The notes beneath the pieces are model-generated. The model saw nothing but the letters and a program-made list of their open reading frames with translations, searched no databases and was not told where the DNA came from. From Acidobacteriota bacterium (GTDB lineage: Bacteria; Acidobacteriota; Terriglobia; Terriglobales; Acidobacteriaceae): a stretch of DNA of 59,486 nucleotides. Location: NCBI GenBank assembly GCA_025359885.1, contig JANYDG010000080.1, positions 1-59,486 of the forward strand, written 5' to 3'. Shown here one piece after another: positions 41,512 to 50,611 of the stretch. The translations under genes were made by a program, and so were the position numbers. Within the stretch, counting starts at the first letter, position 1, and every line of letters starts with the position of its first letter.

Positions 41512-44088
41512 ATGTTGACTTCAAAAAAACACTCTGCTCAAACGTTTGTTCTGGCTGTATTCACCTGCCTGGCGCTGCTTTCTCCTGTTGCGGAAAAGCT
41601 GCTTCTTGCCCAGCCCGGCGGCTCCGGTCCGGTCCTTCCTTCTGCCGGTCTTTCCGGTCCGGTTCCGGATTCGCCTGAGATTGAGGCTCGCGCGCAAGCG
41701 ATGGTGGCTCAAATGACGCTTGAGCAAAAGATCAGCCTGCTCGGTGGCACGGACAATATGTTCACCCAGGCGATTCCCTCCGTTGACCTGCCGCGGTTCA
41801 AAATGTCCGATGGGCCGCTGGGCGTGCGGACGTGGGGACCGACGACGGCCTATGCGGGTGGAGCGGCGCTGGCGGCTACGTGGGATCCGATGCTGGCTCG
41901 GCAGGTGGGCGAGGGTCTGGGACGCGATGCACGGGCGCGGGGAGTCCATTTTTTGTTGGCTCTGGGCGTCAACATTGCCCGCTCTCCCGTGAGTGGGCGC
42001 AACTTTGAGTACTTGTCCGAAGACCCCTTTCTGAACGGGCAACTGGCTGTTGGCTATATTCAGGGCGTGCAGTCACAGGGCGTCAGCGCGACGGTCAAGC
42101 ATTTTGCCGCCAATAACCAGGAATACGATCGCCACAACGTGAGTTCCGATGTGGACGAGAGGTCGCTGCGCGAGCTGTATATGCCAGCTTTCGAGAGTGC
42201 GGTGAAGGTGGCCAAGGTTGATGCCGTGATGAACTCCTACAACCTGCTGAATGGGGTGCACGCGACGCAGAATGAGTTTCTGAACCTGAAGGTGCTCAAG
42301 GGCGAGTGGGGATTTCAGGGGCTGCTGATGTCAGACTGGGACTCGGTCTACGACGCAATCGGCGCGGCAAACAACGGACTGGATTTTGAGATGCCCTATG
42401 CCAAGTTCATGAATACAAAGGAGCTGCTGCCGGCAATCAAGGCGGGCAAGGTAAAGACGGCGACGATTGACGACAAGATTCTGCGCCTGCTGCGGGTGGC
42501 CCTGCGCTATGGGTGGATCGGGCCGGATGCTCGACCGCAGCAGGTCGATTCGCTCTCGACATATTCAGTTGCAGATCGCGCGATTGCGTTGGCCGGCGCC
42601 CGCGAGGGGCTGACGCTGCTCAAGAACGACGGTCACTTTTTGCCGCTGGACCCAGCTCGCGTAAAGACGATTGCAGTCCTTGGGCCGGATGCTTACCCGG
42701 CAGTTCCGGGAGGCGGAGGGTCGTCGCAGGCCCAGGCATTTGAGCCGGTGAGCATTCTGACCGGGCTCGCCAACCTTGGTGCTCCCCTGGGCGTAAACGT
42801 GGTCTACGCGCGGGGACTGCCGGATGTTGGCGATATTTTTGGAAACACGCAGTTTGAAGGCGACGTGCGGGTCGAGCTGTTTGCGAACCATGAATTTCAG
42901 GGCAAGTTCGTTGCCAGTACCCAGCACGTGGTCAATGACCTGAAGCCGGCGATGTGGGATGCGACAGACCCCAATCCGCGCAGCCTGCGTTACGCGGCGA
43001 CCTACAAGCCCACCCAGAGCGGCAAGTATCTGCTGCTGGCGGCGGCCTCGGGCGAAGACTCTTTTGCTGTCAAAGTGGACGGCAAGGAGCTGCTGAATCA
43101 ACCGCATCGCGAAGGTCAGATACCGCTTTCGGCGACCATTGAACTGACGGCTGGGAAGCCGATCACGATTACCGCGGACTATATTCCGTACACGCCGGGT
43201 GTGCGCCTGTCGATTGGGCTCGCTCCTGAGTCGAGCCTGGTTTCAGCCGATGCGCTGCGGCTGGCGGCCAAGGCTGATGCGGTGGTGCTGGCCGTTGGTT
43301 TCAATGCGGATACCGAGAGCGAAGGCTATGACCGCACATTCGAGCTGCCCTGGGGCCAGGATGCCTTGATCGACGCGGTGGTGGCTGCCAATCCCCGGAC
43401 GGTGGTGACGCTGACGGCGGGGGGAGCGGTGGATACGCGCCGCTGGCTGGGCAAGGTTCCAGCGCTGCTGCACACGTTTTATCCGGGCCAGGAGGGCGGT
43501 ACAGCAATCGCGGAGGCTCTGCTGGGCAAGATCAATCCTGAAGGCAAGCTGCCGGTGAGTTTTGACAACGACTGGAAAGAGAATCCCTCGTACAACTTCT
43601 ACTATTCAAAGAAGGAAGCGGACGGCCTGCAGCACGTTCATTACAAAGACGGCCTGATGGTTGGCTATCGCTATTGGACGAGTACCGGCAAGCACGCCCT
43701 CTATCCCTTTGGCTATGGCTTGAGCTACACGACGTTCAGCTTTGGCAATCTCTCGGTGCCAGCCACGATCAAGGTGGGTGGGCAGGTTTCCGTAAGCTTT
43801 GATGTGACCAATACCGGGGCAGTCGCAGGGGCTGAGGTTGCGCAGCTTTACGTTTCAGAACCAGCAGCGGCGGTCAAGCGCCCCGAGCGCGAGCTCAAGG
43901 CTTTTGAGAAGTTGCGTCTGGCTCCCGGCGAAACCAGAAATGTAACGCTCCATCTGGATGCCCGCAGCTTCAGCTATTGGGATGAAGCGACGCACGGCTG
44001 GAAGATGAATGCGGGGAAATTTGTGGTTCACGTGGGCGATTCGTCCGAGTCGACCCCGCTCGAAGCCACGCTGACCGCCGCACAGTAG
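41512..44088 (+). CDS. Exported GH3 beta-glucosidase with PA14 domain
   Basis: An 858-residue periplasmic or secreted glycosidase. Signal peptide to about residue 34 (ending LLAQ); GH3 barrel with MSDGPLGVRTW, the KHFAANNQEYDRH motif and nucleophile D275 (GLLMSDWDS); then the second GH3 domain, interrupted by a PA14 carbohydrate-binding insert (about residues 440-570, around RVELFANHEFQGK); and a C-terminal fibronectin III-like domain. It should release terminal beta-glucosyl or xylosyl residues. It is followed by a strong terminator and lies next to the TonB receptor on the opposite strand. Confidence 0.92.
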   Translation: MLTSKKHSAQTFVLAVFTCLALLSPVAEKLLLAQPGGSGPVLPSAGLSGPVPDSPEIEARAQAMVAQMTLEQKISLLGGTDNMFTQAIPSVDLPRFKMSDGPLGVRTWGPTTAYAGGAALAATWDPMLARQVGEGLGRDARARGVHFLLALGVNIARSPVSGRNFEYLSEDPFLNGQLAVGYIQGVQSQGVSATVKHFAANNQEYDRHNVSSDVDERSLRELYMPAFESAVKVAKVDAVMNSYNLLNGVHATQNEFLNLKVLKGEWGFQGLLMSDWDSVYDAIGAANNGLDFEMPYAKFMNTKELLPAIKAGKVKTATIDDKILRLLRVALRYGWIGPDARPQQVDSLSTYSVADRAIALAGAREGLTLLKNDGHFLPLDPARVKTIAVLGPDAYPAVPGGGGSSQAQAFEPVSILTGLANLGAPLGVNVVYARGLPDVGDIFGNTQFEGDVRVELFANHEFQGKFVASTQHVVNDLKPAMWDATDPNPRSLRYAATYKPTQSGKYLLLAAASGEDSFAVKVDGKELLNQPHREGQIPLSATIELTAGKPITITADYIPYTPGVRLSIGLAPESSLVSADALRLAAKADAVVLAVGFNADTESEGYDRTFELPWGQDALIDAVVAANPRTVVTLTAGGAVDTRRWLGKVPALLHTFYPGQEGGTAIAEALLGKINPEGKLPVSFDNDWKENPSYNFYYSKKEADGLQHVHYKDGLMVGYRYWTSTGKHALYPFGYGLSYTTFSFGNLSVPATIKVGGQVSVSFDVTNTGAVAGAEVAQLYVSEPAAAVKRPERELKAFEKLRLAPGETRNVTLHLDARSFSYWDEATHGWKMNAGKFVVHVGDSSESTPLEATLTAAQ

Positions 44089-44109
44089 AGAATCGGAAGC
44101 AGAACCATC

Positions 44110-44143
44110 AAAAGGCCCGCCGAGGAATTGCGGCGGGCCTTTT
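44110..44143. terminator. Bidirectional terminator after the GH3 gene
   Basis: A 13-bp perfect stem, AAAAGGCCCGCCG/CGGCGGGCCTTTT, with an 8-nt loop between the convergent GH3 and phosphotransacylase genes. A and T tracts flank both sides. Confidence 0.93.
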
Positions 44144-44172
44144 GCTGTGCGACGGTCGTTACAACCCGGGGG

Positions 44173-45153
44173 CTATGTTCTTGGGTTGGCCGCGTAGTGC
44201 AGCAAAACGGCGACGGCGCACGAGGTTAAGCGGGTTTCGGCCGAGTCTGCCCGGCTGGTGAGAATGACGGGGACCCGCGTACCGAGGACGATGCCAGCCA
44301 GTTGCGCGCCGCCCAGGTATTCGAGCTGCTTGGCGAGCATATTGCCGGATTCAAGATCGGGGACAACCAGGATGTCGGCCTGGCCGGTGACGCGTGAGAC
44401 GAGGCCTTTAATCTGCGCAGCCTTGGCGCTTACGGCGGTGTCAAAAGCCAGCGGCCCATCGAGCACGCCGCCGGTGATCTGGCCACGGTCGGCCATTTTA
44501 CACAGGGCTGCCGCGTCGAGGGTAGATTTGATCTTGGTATTGACCGTTTCAACGGCCGAGAGCAGTGCAACCTTGGGCTCGGGAATACCCAGCGCATGAG
44601 CGAGATCGATGGCGTTTTGTACGATATGAACCTTGTCTTCAAGCTCTGGCTCAATGTTGATGGCGGCATCGGTAATGAGCAGGGTGCGCGCGTAGGCCGG
44701 CGTATCCATGACAAACACGTGCGAGATGCGGCGGGAGGTGCGCAGGCCGGTGTCGCGGGCCATGGCGACACGCATCAACTCATCGGTGTGCAGGCTGCCC
44801 TTCATCATGGCCTGGGCCTGACCGTTGCGGCACATGGCTACACTCAGTTGTGCTGCCTGCTCTTCTGTGGTGGCATCCACGATTGGAAAGGATGAAATAT
44901 CGACGTGGATCTTGCGAGCCAGCGCCTTCATTTCACCTGCCGGGCCAACCAGTGTGGGCTTGATGATGTCGGCCTCAGCGGCCTCGACGGCCCCGCGCAG
45001 GGCCACTTCAGAAAGGGGCCAGCAGACCGAGGTAGTAATCGCCGGCAGCTCTTTGCACCGGTCAAGAAACTGATGAAAGACATGAAAATCTGCGGGGTGC
45101 CCGACCAAAGGGTCTATCGCTACCGACTCCGCCAGTGTTGCAAGATCGCTCAT
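44173..45153 (-). CDS. Phosphate acetyl/butyryltransferase family enzyme
   Basis: A 326-residue cytoplasmic enzyme of the PTA_PTB family, transferring acyl groups between CoA and phosphate. Typical segments: KPTLVGPAGEMKALA, AQAMMKGSLHTDELMRVAM, SHVFVMDTP, the ITDAAINIEPELEDKV stretch and GPLAFDTAVSAKAA. Butyryl- and acetyl-specific members cannot be separated here. No acetate or butyrate kinase gene is adjacent. The C-terminus (SCAVAVLLHYAANPR) is normal for the short form. Confidence 0.88.
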   Translation of the reverse strand: MSDLATLAESVAIDPLVGHPADFHVFHQFLDRCKELPAITTSVCWPLSEVALRGAVEAAEADIIKPTLVGPAGEMKALARKIHVDISSFPIVDATTEEQAAQLSVAMCRNGQAQAMMKGSLHTDELMRVAMARDTGLRTSRRISHVFVMDTPAYARTLLITDAAINIEPELEDKVHIVQNAIDLAHALGIPEPKVALLSAVETVNTKIKSTLDAAALCKMADRGQITGGVLDGPLAFDTAVSAKAAQIKGLVSRVTGQADILVVPDLESGNMLAKQLEYLGGAQLAGIVLGTRVPVILTSRADSAETRLTSCAVAVLLHYAANPRT

Positions 45154-45400
45154 TCAAATCTCTCCAGGCAGGCTCAACCCGCCTCTACCTGCATTCTCGC
45201 CCCTTTTTGCATCAACTCGATAGGACGTACGTCACAGGGGTAAAAAGATGTTTTGGTGAGACCCGCCGATGGCATTTTGCAAAGACTCAGGTAAGAAATG
45301 AGATCCCTGAAAAGAAGAATATCCTCAAGGTGAAAATCGACTGAACTTGCCTTCTGAGACCACTTCCCGTGTGGCTCGCGGATGAGAACTCCTGGTCCCT

Positions 45401-46471
45401 CTAAGCTCGCTCGTTGAGTCTAAAGGCTTTCATCTCTGCTGTTTGGAACGCCTTGTAGGACTCAATGTGGTGAAAGACCCGGTCCCAGTCAAACGAACCC
45501 CGGTCCGCGAAGATGGACTGAATGCTCGAAGGCGTAATCTGGGTCGGTGCGATGCCTGCCTGGGCCAGTTCGACACTGGCGAGCAGGTCATCGTGCTTGG
45601 TGGAATAGTTCACCGAAAGGAAAGGGCAGCCAGTCAGAATCGCCATCGCTGTGAAGTGAAGCCTTTCACCAACCGCAAACGTTGCCTCGCGAAACAGCTT
45701 TTGTGCGGCGTCAAAGCCCAGCGGAACGGGCAGAAGTTTGATTTGCGGGTGACGTTGCTGCAGTTCCCTTCCCCACTCCAGATCGATCTCGTGACAGGGC
45801 ATGAAATGAACTTCAAATCCCGTCTGCAAGAGTCCACTGGCAAATTGCTCGATGCTTTCCCGGCTCTTTTCCATTCCCGGGAAAGGATCGTGTGCTCCAC
45901 CGTTGATCAGCACCGTCTTCTGGTCATCGCGCGGTTGGCGCACAGTCTGCGGTTTGAACAGGGCAAAGGCAGCATCCCCGGCGATAAGGAAATCTCTCTT
46001 GATGCTGGAAAGATTTTCGATCGACAGAGGACCACGAACGCCCCCGTAGACCTTGTTGTCGAGAAAGTCCTTCCATGTGTTATTCCAGGTCGATGGCTTG
46101 TGAATTCCGGTGCCGTGCAAAAAGATTGGGTTACCCCTGCTCAGCAATTCAGCATAAAAGCCCTGGTAGTAAAAGCTGGGGCCGACGAGGGTGCCGCCGC
46201 CGATCAGGATTCCGTCAAAGAGCTTCTTGCAGAATTTGGCAGCCGCCCCGAGGTGAAGAGGCATCCTGCGTCGAATCGGCAGGACCACACCTGGCTCGAA
46301 AAGGGCTTTCGCAGCCTCAAAGACGAGCTCATCGCCAAAATTGCGATCCCCGAGAAATCCGTAGTAGGCAAAGACCTTTTGTTTGGAAAAGAGCCGTGAA
46401 ATCGGAGGGAAATGGTCCATCCGATAAGCTTCGTCATAATACCGGGCGATTGATTGTGGGCGAAGCGTCAT
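45401..46471 (-). CDS. Polysaccharide pyruvyl transferase family protein
   Basis: A 356-residue enzyme with the CsaB-like GT-B-type fold: an N-terminal YYGFLGDRNFGDELVFEA loop, GILIGGGTLVGPSFYY and the C-terminal AVGERLHFTAMAILTGCPFLSVNY block. The family transfers pyruvate from phosphoenolpyruvate to sugars of surface polysaccharides. The start ATG 46471 has GAGG 5 bp upstream and overlaps the flippase gene by 38 bp, so the pair is coupled. Together they suggest modification and export of a surface glycan, though no other assembly genes are present. Confidence 0.85.
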   Translation of the reverse strand: MTLRPQSIARYYDEAYRMDHFPPISRLFSKQKVFAYYGFLGDRNFGDELVFEAAKALFEPGVVLPIRRRMPLHLGAAAKFCKKLFDGILIGGGTLVGPSFYYQGFYAELLSRGNPIFLHGTGIHKPSTWNNTWKDFLDNKVYGGVRGPLSIENLSSIKRDFLIAGDAAFALFKPQTVRQPRDDQKTVLINGGAHDPFPGMEKSRESIEQFASGLLQTGFEVHFMPCHEIDLEWGRELQQRHPQIKLLPVPLGFDAAQKLFREATFAVGERLHFTAMAILTGCPFLSVNYSTKHDDLLASVELAQAGIAPTQITPSSIQSIFADRGSFDWDRVFHHIESYKAFQTAEMKAFRLNERA

Positions 46472-47726
46472 TCTGCCTCATGTTAACGACAAAATATACA
46501 AGTCGCAATCCGTAAATGGCGAGCGCCGTGAACAGGCCGTAAAACAACGCGCCCGTAACCTCCTGCAGTGGCAGCACAAATGCCAGTCCAATCTGAGCCG
46601 CGACAGCAAATGGAATGAAGATCGCGGGGGGCACCACGATGCCCCGCGCAGAGAGAAGTTGACTGGTGCTACCGCTGAGCAGGTAGGCACAACTGGACGC
46701 GAAGGCTACCGTCAATTCCCTGTTGAGTCCGCGGAATTGTTTTCCAAGCAGCCATAGAATCTCTTTCGAAAAGAAGCTTGCGGCCAGAATGATTAAAAAA
46801 CTCAGAATCACCAGCCCGACCTGCACCACGACGAACCGCTTGACAAGCAAGGCCTTCACGTCAGGCAAACGTGCGAAACGCGGCACAATCAGCGTGGTAA
46901 AGAGTACGGTGAAAAGCGTCATGGCCTGGGAAAGACCAGTCAATCCGCCGAGCTGGCCCACTGCGGCCGTCGAACCGAAGATCGAGATCACCCAGATGGT
47001 GACCTGGCCGGAGATGCAGTAATAAATGGACGCGGGCAAAATGCGCCAGACCACGTCGAGAATATTCTTGCGGATCTCCGGGTCCGGTTGCTGCCGCCAG
47101 TCCGCAAACTCACTGGCTATCTTGCGCAGGCGAATGTTGGCCCAGGTGCGAGAAATGCCCGTCGCCAGTACGGCTGCCGCGCAGATTGGTACCGTGAAGG
47201 CCATCAAGACCGTCAGGGCAGCGCGGGAAGCGGCGGCCGCGATGAGGTTCTGCTGAAGCGGCACGACGCGCTGGCGCAACTTGGGCGCGACCTCAAGCAA
47301 CGAATCGGAGAGCGAAGCAAAGAATGTCGGAATAAGGCACGCCAGCACCGCAAACGACACGAGCCAACTTGCATCGTGTTTGCGCATCAGGTAAATCAGC
47401 ACCGGAGCGGCGAGTGCGCTGAACATTGCAAATCGCTTGCGGAGAGCAAGGCCGGTAGCCATCACCTTTCCCAGTTGGATGGGGTCTTGCCAGACTTTTC
47501 CACCCTGGGAAATGACGCCTGAACCAATGCCACCGTCGGCCAGCGCCGTCATCGTGCTCAGCATCGCAGTGGCGATGGTGTAATACGCGTACTCATTGGT
47601 GGGGAGTTTGCGAACAATGAGAATACCGCTCAGAAATCCAAGCGCCTGAACGATCACCTGCGCACCGCCCGTGATGCCGATCAGCTTGCTCCACTCCAGG
47701 GTGCGTGCTTTGTGACGATTCAGCAG
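46434..47726 (-). CDS. Polysaccharide flippase (Wzx/MATE-like), probable CTG start
   Basis: A membrane protein of about 430 residues with twelve predicted helices of the MOP/PST flippase type (LIGITGGAQVIVQALGFLSG at the N-terminus, typical for Wzx-like transporters). The open frame reaches a TTG at 47780, but an extended -10 (TGGTATACA) lies inside that extension. The only good ribosome-binding site, AAGGAG at 47733-47738, is 6 bp before CTG at 47724-47726. I therefore place the start at CTG 47726. It forms an overlapping pair with the pyruvyl transferase. Confidence 0.75.
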   Translation of the reverse strand: MLNRHKARTLEWSKLIGITGGAQVIVQALGFLSGILIVRKLPTNEYAYYTIATAMLSTMTALADGGIGSGVISQGGKVWQDPIQLGKVMATGLALRKRFAMFSALAAPVLIYLMRKHDASWLVSFAVLACLIPTFFASLSDSLLEVAPKLRQRVVPLQQNLIAAAASRAALTVLMAFTVPICAAAVLATGISRTWANIRLRKIASEFADWRQQPDPEIRKNILDVVWRILPASIYYCISGQVTIWVISIFGSTAAVGQLGGLTGLSQAMTLFTVLFTTLIVPRFARLPDVKALLVKRFVVVQVGLVILSFLIILAASFFSKEILWLLGKQFRGLNRELTVAFASSCAYLLSGSTSQLLSARGIVVPPAIFIPFAVAAQIGLAFVLPLQEVTGALFYGLFTALAIYGLRLVYFVVNMRQNDASPTINRPVL

Positions 47727-47732
47727 TCGGGA

Positions 47733-47759
47733 CTCCTTGTGGCTACTCGTTGTATACCA
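47733..47759 (-). promoter_or_regulatory. Extended -10 promoter and ribosome-binding site of the flippase gene
   Basis: On the minus strand TGGTATACA (-10 TATACA at 47756-47751 with upstream TG) precedes AAGGAG at 47738-47733. This implies transcription starting near 47744 and translation from about 47726. Confidence 0.5.
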
Positions 47760-47937
47760 TGCGCCCCGGAGATGGACCAAAGCGACAGTCGCCTGGCCTG
47801 GACGAGCTGGCCGTTTTACGCCGATTCTTTCCTCCGCGGGTCAAAGCTGCTATGCTGGCCTGCGCGGCTCAGTTGCTTCTGTCAAACTAGACGAGAAAAG
47901 CGATTTACAAAGGCTGATTGAGAAGGAAGGTCCGATT

Positions 47938-49413
47938 ATGTGGTTCCTCGGAATGGATGTTGGGACAAGTGGCACCCGAGCGGTGCTGGTCGATGAGCGG
48001 GGGCAGATTGTCAGCTCGGCCTCTGAGGAGCACGCGGCATTTCGCACCCCGCACCCTGGCTGGGCAGAGCAGGACCCGGAAGACTGGTGGCGTGCAGCGC
48101 TGATCGCCATCCGCGGCGCCATTGTAGCCGCTCCAGTGCCGCACCAACCGATCACTGGCGTCGGCCTCACCGGCCAGATGCATGGGGCGGTACTGCTCGA
48201 TAAATCGGGCACTGTCCTGCGCCCCTCGCTGATCTGGTGCGACACCCGCACCCAGCCACAGTGCGACTGGCTGCACCAGCAGATCGGCTACGACCGGCTC
48301 ATCGAGCTGACCTGCAACCCTGCCCTGCCCAACTTCACACTGACCAAGCTGCTGTGGGTCAAGGAGCATGAGCCGGAGATTTTCGCCCGCACCGCCCACA
48401 TTCTCTGCCCCAAGGACTACGTCCGTTTCCGGCTCACCGGGGCCTACGCTATCGATGTGCAGGAGGCCAGCGGCACGCTGCTGCTGGACGTGACCAACCG
48501 CCGATGGTCGGCCGAGGTTGCCGATGCCGCCGGCATTCCATTGAGCTGGCTGCCCGAGGTCTACGAATCGCCCCAGGTCTGCGCCTCAATCTCTGCCGAA
48601 GCTGCCAGTCTGACCGGCCTTGCTGCCGGAACTCCGGTGGTAGCCGGAGCCGGCGATCAGGGCGCGGGAGCCGTGGGCATGGGCATCCTGCAACCCGGTT
48701 CAGTCTCGGCCACGATCGGGACATCCGGCGTGGTCTTTGCCGCCACTGCTGCGCCGATCAAGGACCCCAAAGGCCGCCTGCACACCTTCTGCCACGCAGT
48801 TCCCGGTCGCTGGCATGTCATGGGCGTGACGCAATCGGCGGGATTAAGCTTCCGCTGGCTCAAAGAAACGTTCTTTGCGGGTGACAACTACGATACCCTC
48901 ACAGCCGCGGCCAGTCGTATTGCTCCCGGCAGTGATGGGCTGGAGTGGGCGCCGTACCTGCTCGGCGAACGCACGCCGCACCTCGATCCGATTGTCCGGG
49001 CGGCTTTCACCGGCATTGCAACGACCCATACAGCGGCCCATTTCGTGCGTGCGGTGCTCGAGGGCGTGGCCTACTCGCTCAAGGACACTTTCTCGCTTTT
49101 TGACGAACTCGGCATTCCTGTCAACGGCATTCGCCTCGGCGGCGGCGGCGCACGCGGGCCGCTGTGGAGACAGATTCAGGCAGCCGTCTATGGCCATGCA
49201 GTTCAGATTCTCACCGCCGAAGAGGGCGGAGCCTTTGGCGCGGCGCTGATGGCTGGCGTAGGTGCCGGGGCATGGCCTGATCTGGACGCGGCCTGCGCTG
49301 CCGGCATCTCCGTTGCAGAGACCACGCCCGCCGGCGCAGCCTGGGTGGCAGCGTATGCATCCGGCTACGCACAATGGCGCAAGCTCTATCCGGCCCTGGC
49401 CACGCTGCGCTAG
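47938..49413 (+). CDS. xylB: Xylulokinase
   Basis: A 491-residue FGGY-family sugar kinase that phosphorylates D-xylulose for the pentose phosphate pathway. The N-terminal ATPase fold begins MWFLGMDVGTSGTRAVLVDE; the FGGY-type segments TGLTGQMHGAVLLD, LIWCDTRT and YLLGERTPHLDP and the C-terminal RLGGGGARGPLWRQI match XylB closely. ATG 47938 is used rather than the open frame from 47737, which is not conserved; a GAAGGAAGG site lies 6-14 bp upstream. No xylose isomerase gene is adjacent. Confidence 0.92.
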   Translation: MWFLGMDVGTSGTRAVLVDERGQIVSSASEEHAAFRTPHPGWAEQDPEDWWRAALIAIRGAIVAAPVPHQPITGVGLTGQMHGAVLLDKSGTVLRPSLIWCDTRTQPQCDWLHQQIGYDRLIELTCNPALPNFTLTKLLWVKEHEPEIFARTAHILCPKDYVRFRLTGAYAIDVQEASGTLLLDVTNRRWSAEVADAAGIPLSWLPEVYESPQVCASISAEAASLTGLAAGTPVVAGAGDQGAGAVGMGILQPGSVSATIGTSGVVFAATAAPIKDPKGRLHTFCHAVPGRWHVMGVTQSAGLSFRWLKETFFAGDNYDTLTAAASRIAPGSDGLEWAPYLLGERTPHLDPIVRAAFTGIATTHTAAHFVRAVLEGVAYSLKDTFSLFDELGIPVNGIRLGGGGARGPLWRQIQAAVYGHAVQILTAEEGGAFGAALMAGVGAGAWPDLDAACAAGISVAETTPAGAAWVAAYASGYAQWRKLYPALATLR

Positions 49414-49421
49414 CCTGCAAT

Positions 49422-49454
49422 GCGGCTGGGGCGTCTGCTTCAGGCTCCAGCCGC
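49422..49454. terminator. Stem-loop between convergent xylB and FAD-oxidoreductase genes
   Basis: GCGGCTGG (49422-49429) pairs with CCAGCCGC (49447-49454) around a 17-nt loop, plus one flanking T-A pair. There is no clear T-tract, and it overlaps the last codons of the minus-strand gene. Confidence 0.4.
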
Positions 49455-50603
49455 AAACTGACCGTGATTTGCGGCAGGGGGCCAAAGGAGTCCCCGTGCC
49501 ACCTCAAGCCCTTTTGCTCGAACAAAGCTCGTGATCGATTCTGAGCCCAGGTGCACCCCGAGCAGCCGGGTAAAGAGCGCTGGCTCTGAAGCAAGCATGC
49601 GCACGGCGCGGGCTCGAAAACTCGGCGACCGGTCCATCAGCAGCATCACGCGTGCCATGGTTTGCGGCAGTTGCAAGGTCTTCGCATGCTCGCGCTGGTA
49701 GCGGTGCAAATCGTTGCTCTGCATGCAATCGGCCAGCAACAGTGCCTGGCGAAAGCCGAGGCCGAGGCCTTCGCCGGTAATCGCATCGGCTGAACCGGAG
49801 GCATCGCCCACCAGCGCGACATTGCCCACGACGACCCGTTTCAGCCGCCGCGTCGTGGTCAGGGCTCCTCGCTCTGCATCCAGCGCAACGCGCCCCAGTT
49901 TCTTTTGTAGCTGAGGCAGTTCTGCGAGCAGATTTTCCAGGCGACAGTGTGGGTTACGCGCAACGGTTGCCACGCAAACTTCATTCGGGCCCGTTGGAGT
50001 TACATACGCCTGGCCGCTTTCGCCCCAATGCACCTCAACGAAGTCGCTCCACGGTTTCACCTGAAAATGCCGCCGGAAGCCAAATCTTCGGCTGATCGTC
50101 CGGCCGCGCTCGAGGCCGGCCCATCGGCGTACCCGCGAACTCATGCCGTCGGCACCGACAAGCCAGCCATAGGCCATCGCTTCGCCCGCAATAAAAACGA
50201 CGCGATCATCCCCGAACTGCACCGTTCTGCCCCAGCGCAGGCAAACGCCTGCCTCCTCGGCACGCTCGACCAAACGCTGATGCAGGGCTTGTCGCCGCAA
50301 GCCAATCCCCGGGCCACCTGCGGTGGGAAATTGGGCCGTCGCTGCATCGCCGGAATGCACAAAGCGAATGCCGCAGAAGGCCGCGCCATCACTGGGCTCC
50401 AACTGAACTCCCAACTTCGCCAACTCATCGAGCGAATCCGGCATCAGCCCTTCGCCGCAAGCCTTATCGATGGGCGGCCGCAGCGAGTCGGCTACGGTCA
50501 CTGTAGCCCCGCGCTGACGCAGTGCGATCGCGGCGGCCAGCCCGGCTGGACCACCGCCAACAATCAGAACGTCCGTCGATTGAGGCGATTGCTTCGACTG
50601 CAT
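49440..50603 (-). CDS. FAD-dependent oxidoreductase of the type III PKS pair
   Basis: A 387-residue flavoprotein of the geranylgeranyl-reductase/p-hydroxybenzoate hydroxylase type: FAD motif VLIVGGGPAGLAAAIALRQRG, the CGEGLMPDSL and GADGMSSRVRRWAG segments and VALVGDASGSADAITGEGL. Such genes commonly follow a bacterial type III polyketide synthase and are thought to oxidise or reduce its product. The start is ATG 50603, 8 bp after the synthase stop; an ATG at 50642 would overlap the synthase and lacks a ribosome site. The genes are co-directional. Confidence 0.85.
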   Translation of the reverse strand: MQSKQSPQSTDVLIVGGGPAGLAAAIALRQRGATVTVADSLRPPIDKACGEGLMPDSLDELAKLGVQLEPSDGAAFCGIRFVHSGDAATAQFPTAGGPGIGLRRQALHQRLVERAEEAGVCLRWGRTVQFGDDRVVFIAGEAMAYGWLVGADGMSSRVRRWAGLERGRTISRRFGFRRHFQVKPWSDFVEVHWGESGQAYVTPTGPNEVCVATVARNPHCRLENLLAELPQLQKKLGRVALDAERGALTTTRRLKRVVVGNVALVGDASGSADAITGEGLGLGFRQALLLADCMQSNDLHRYQREHAKTLQLPQTMARVMLLMDRSPSFRARAVRMLASEPALFTRLLGVHLGSESITSFVRAKGLEVARGLLWPPAANHGQFAAGA

Positions 50604-50611
50604 GAACAAAC

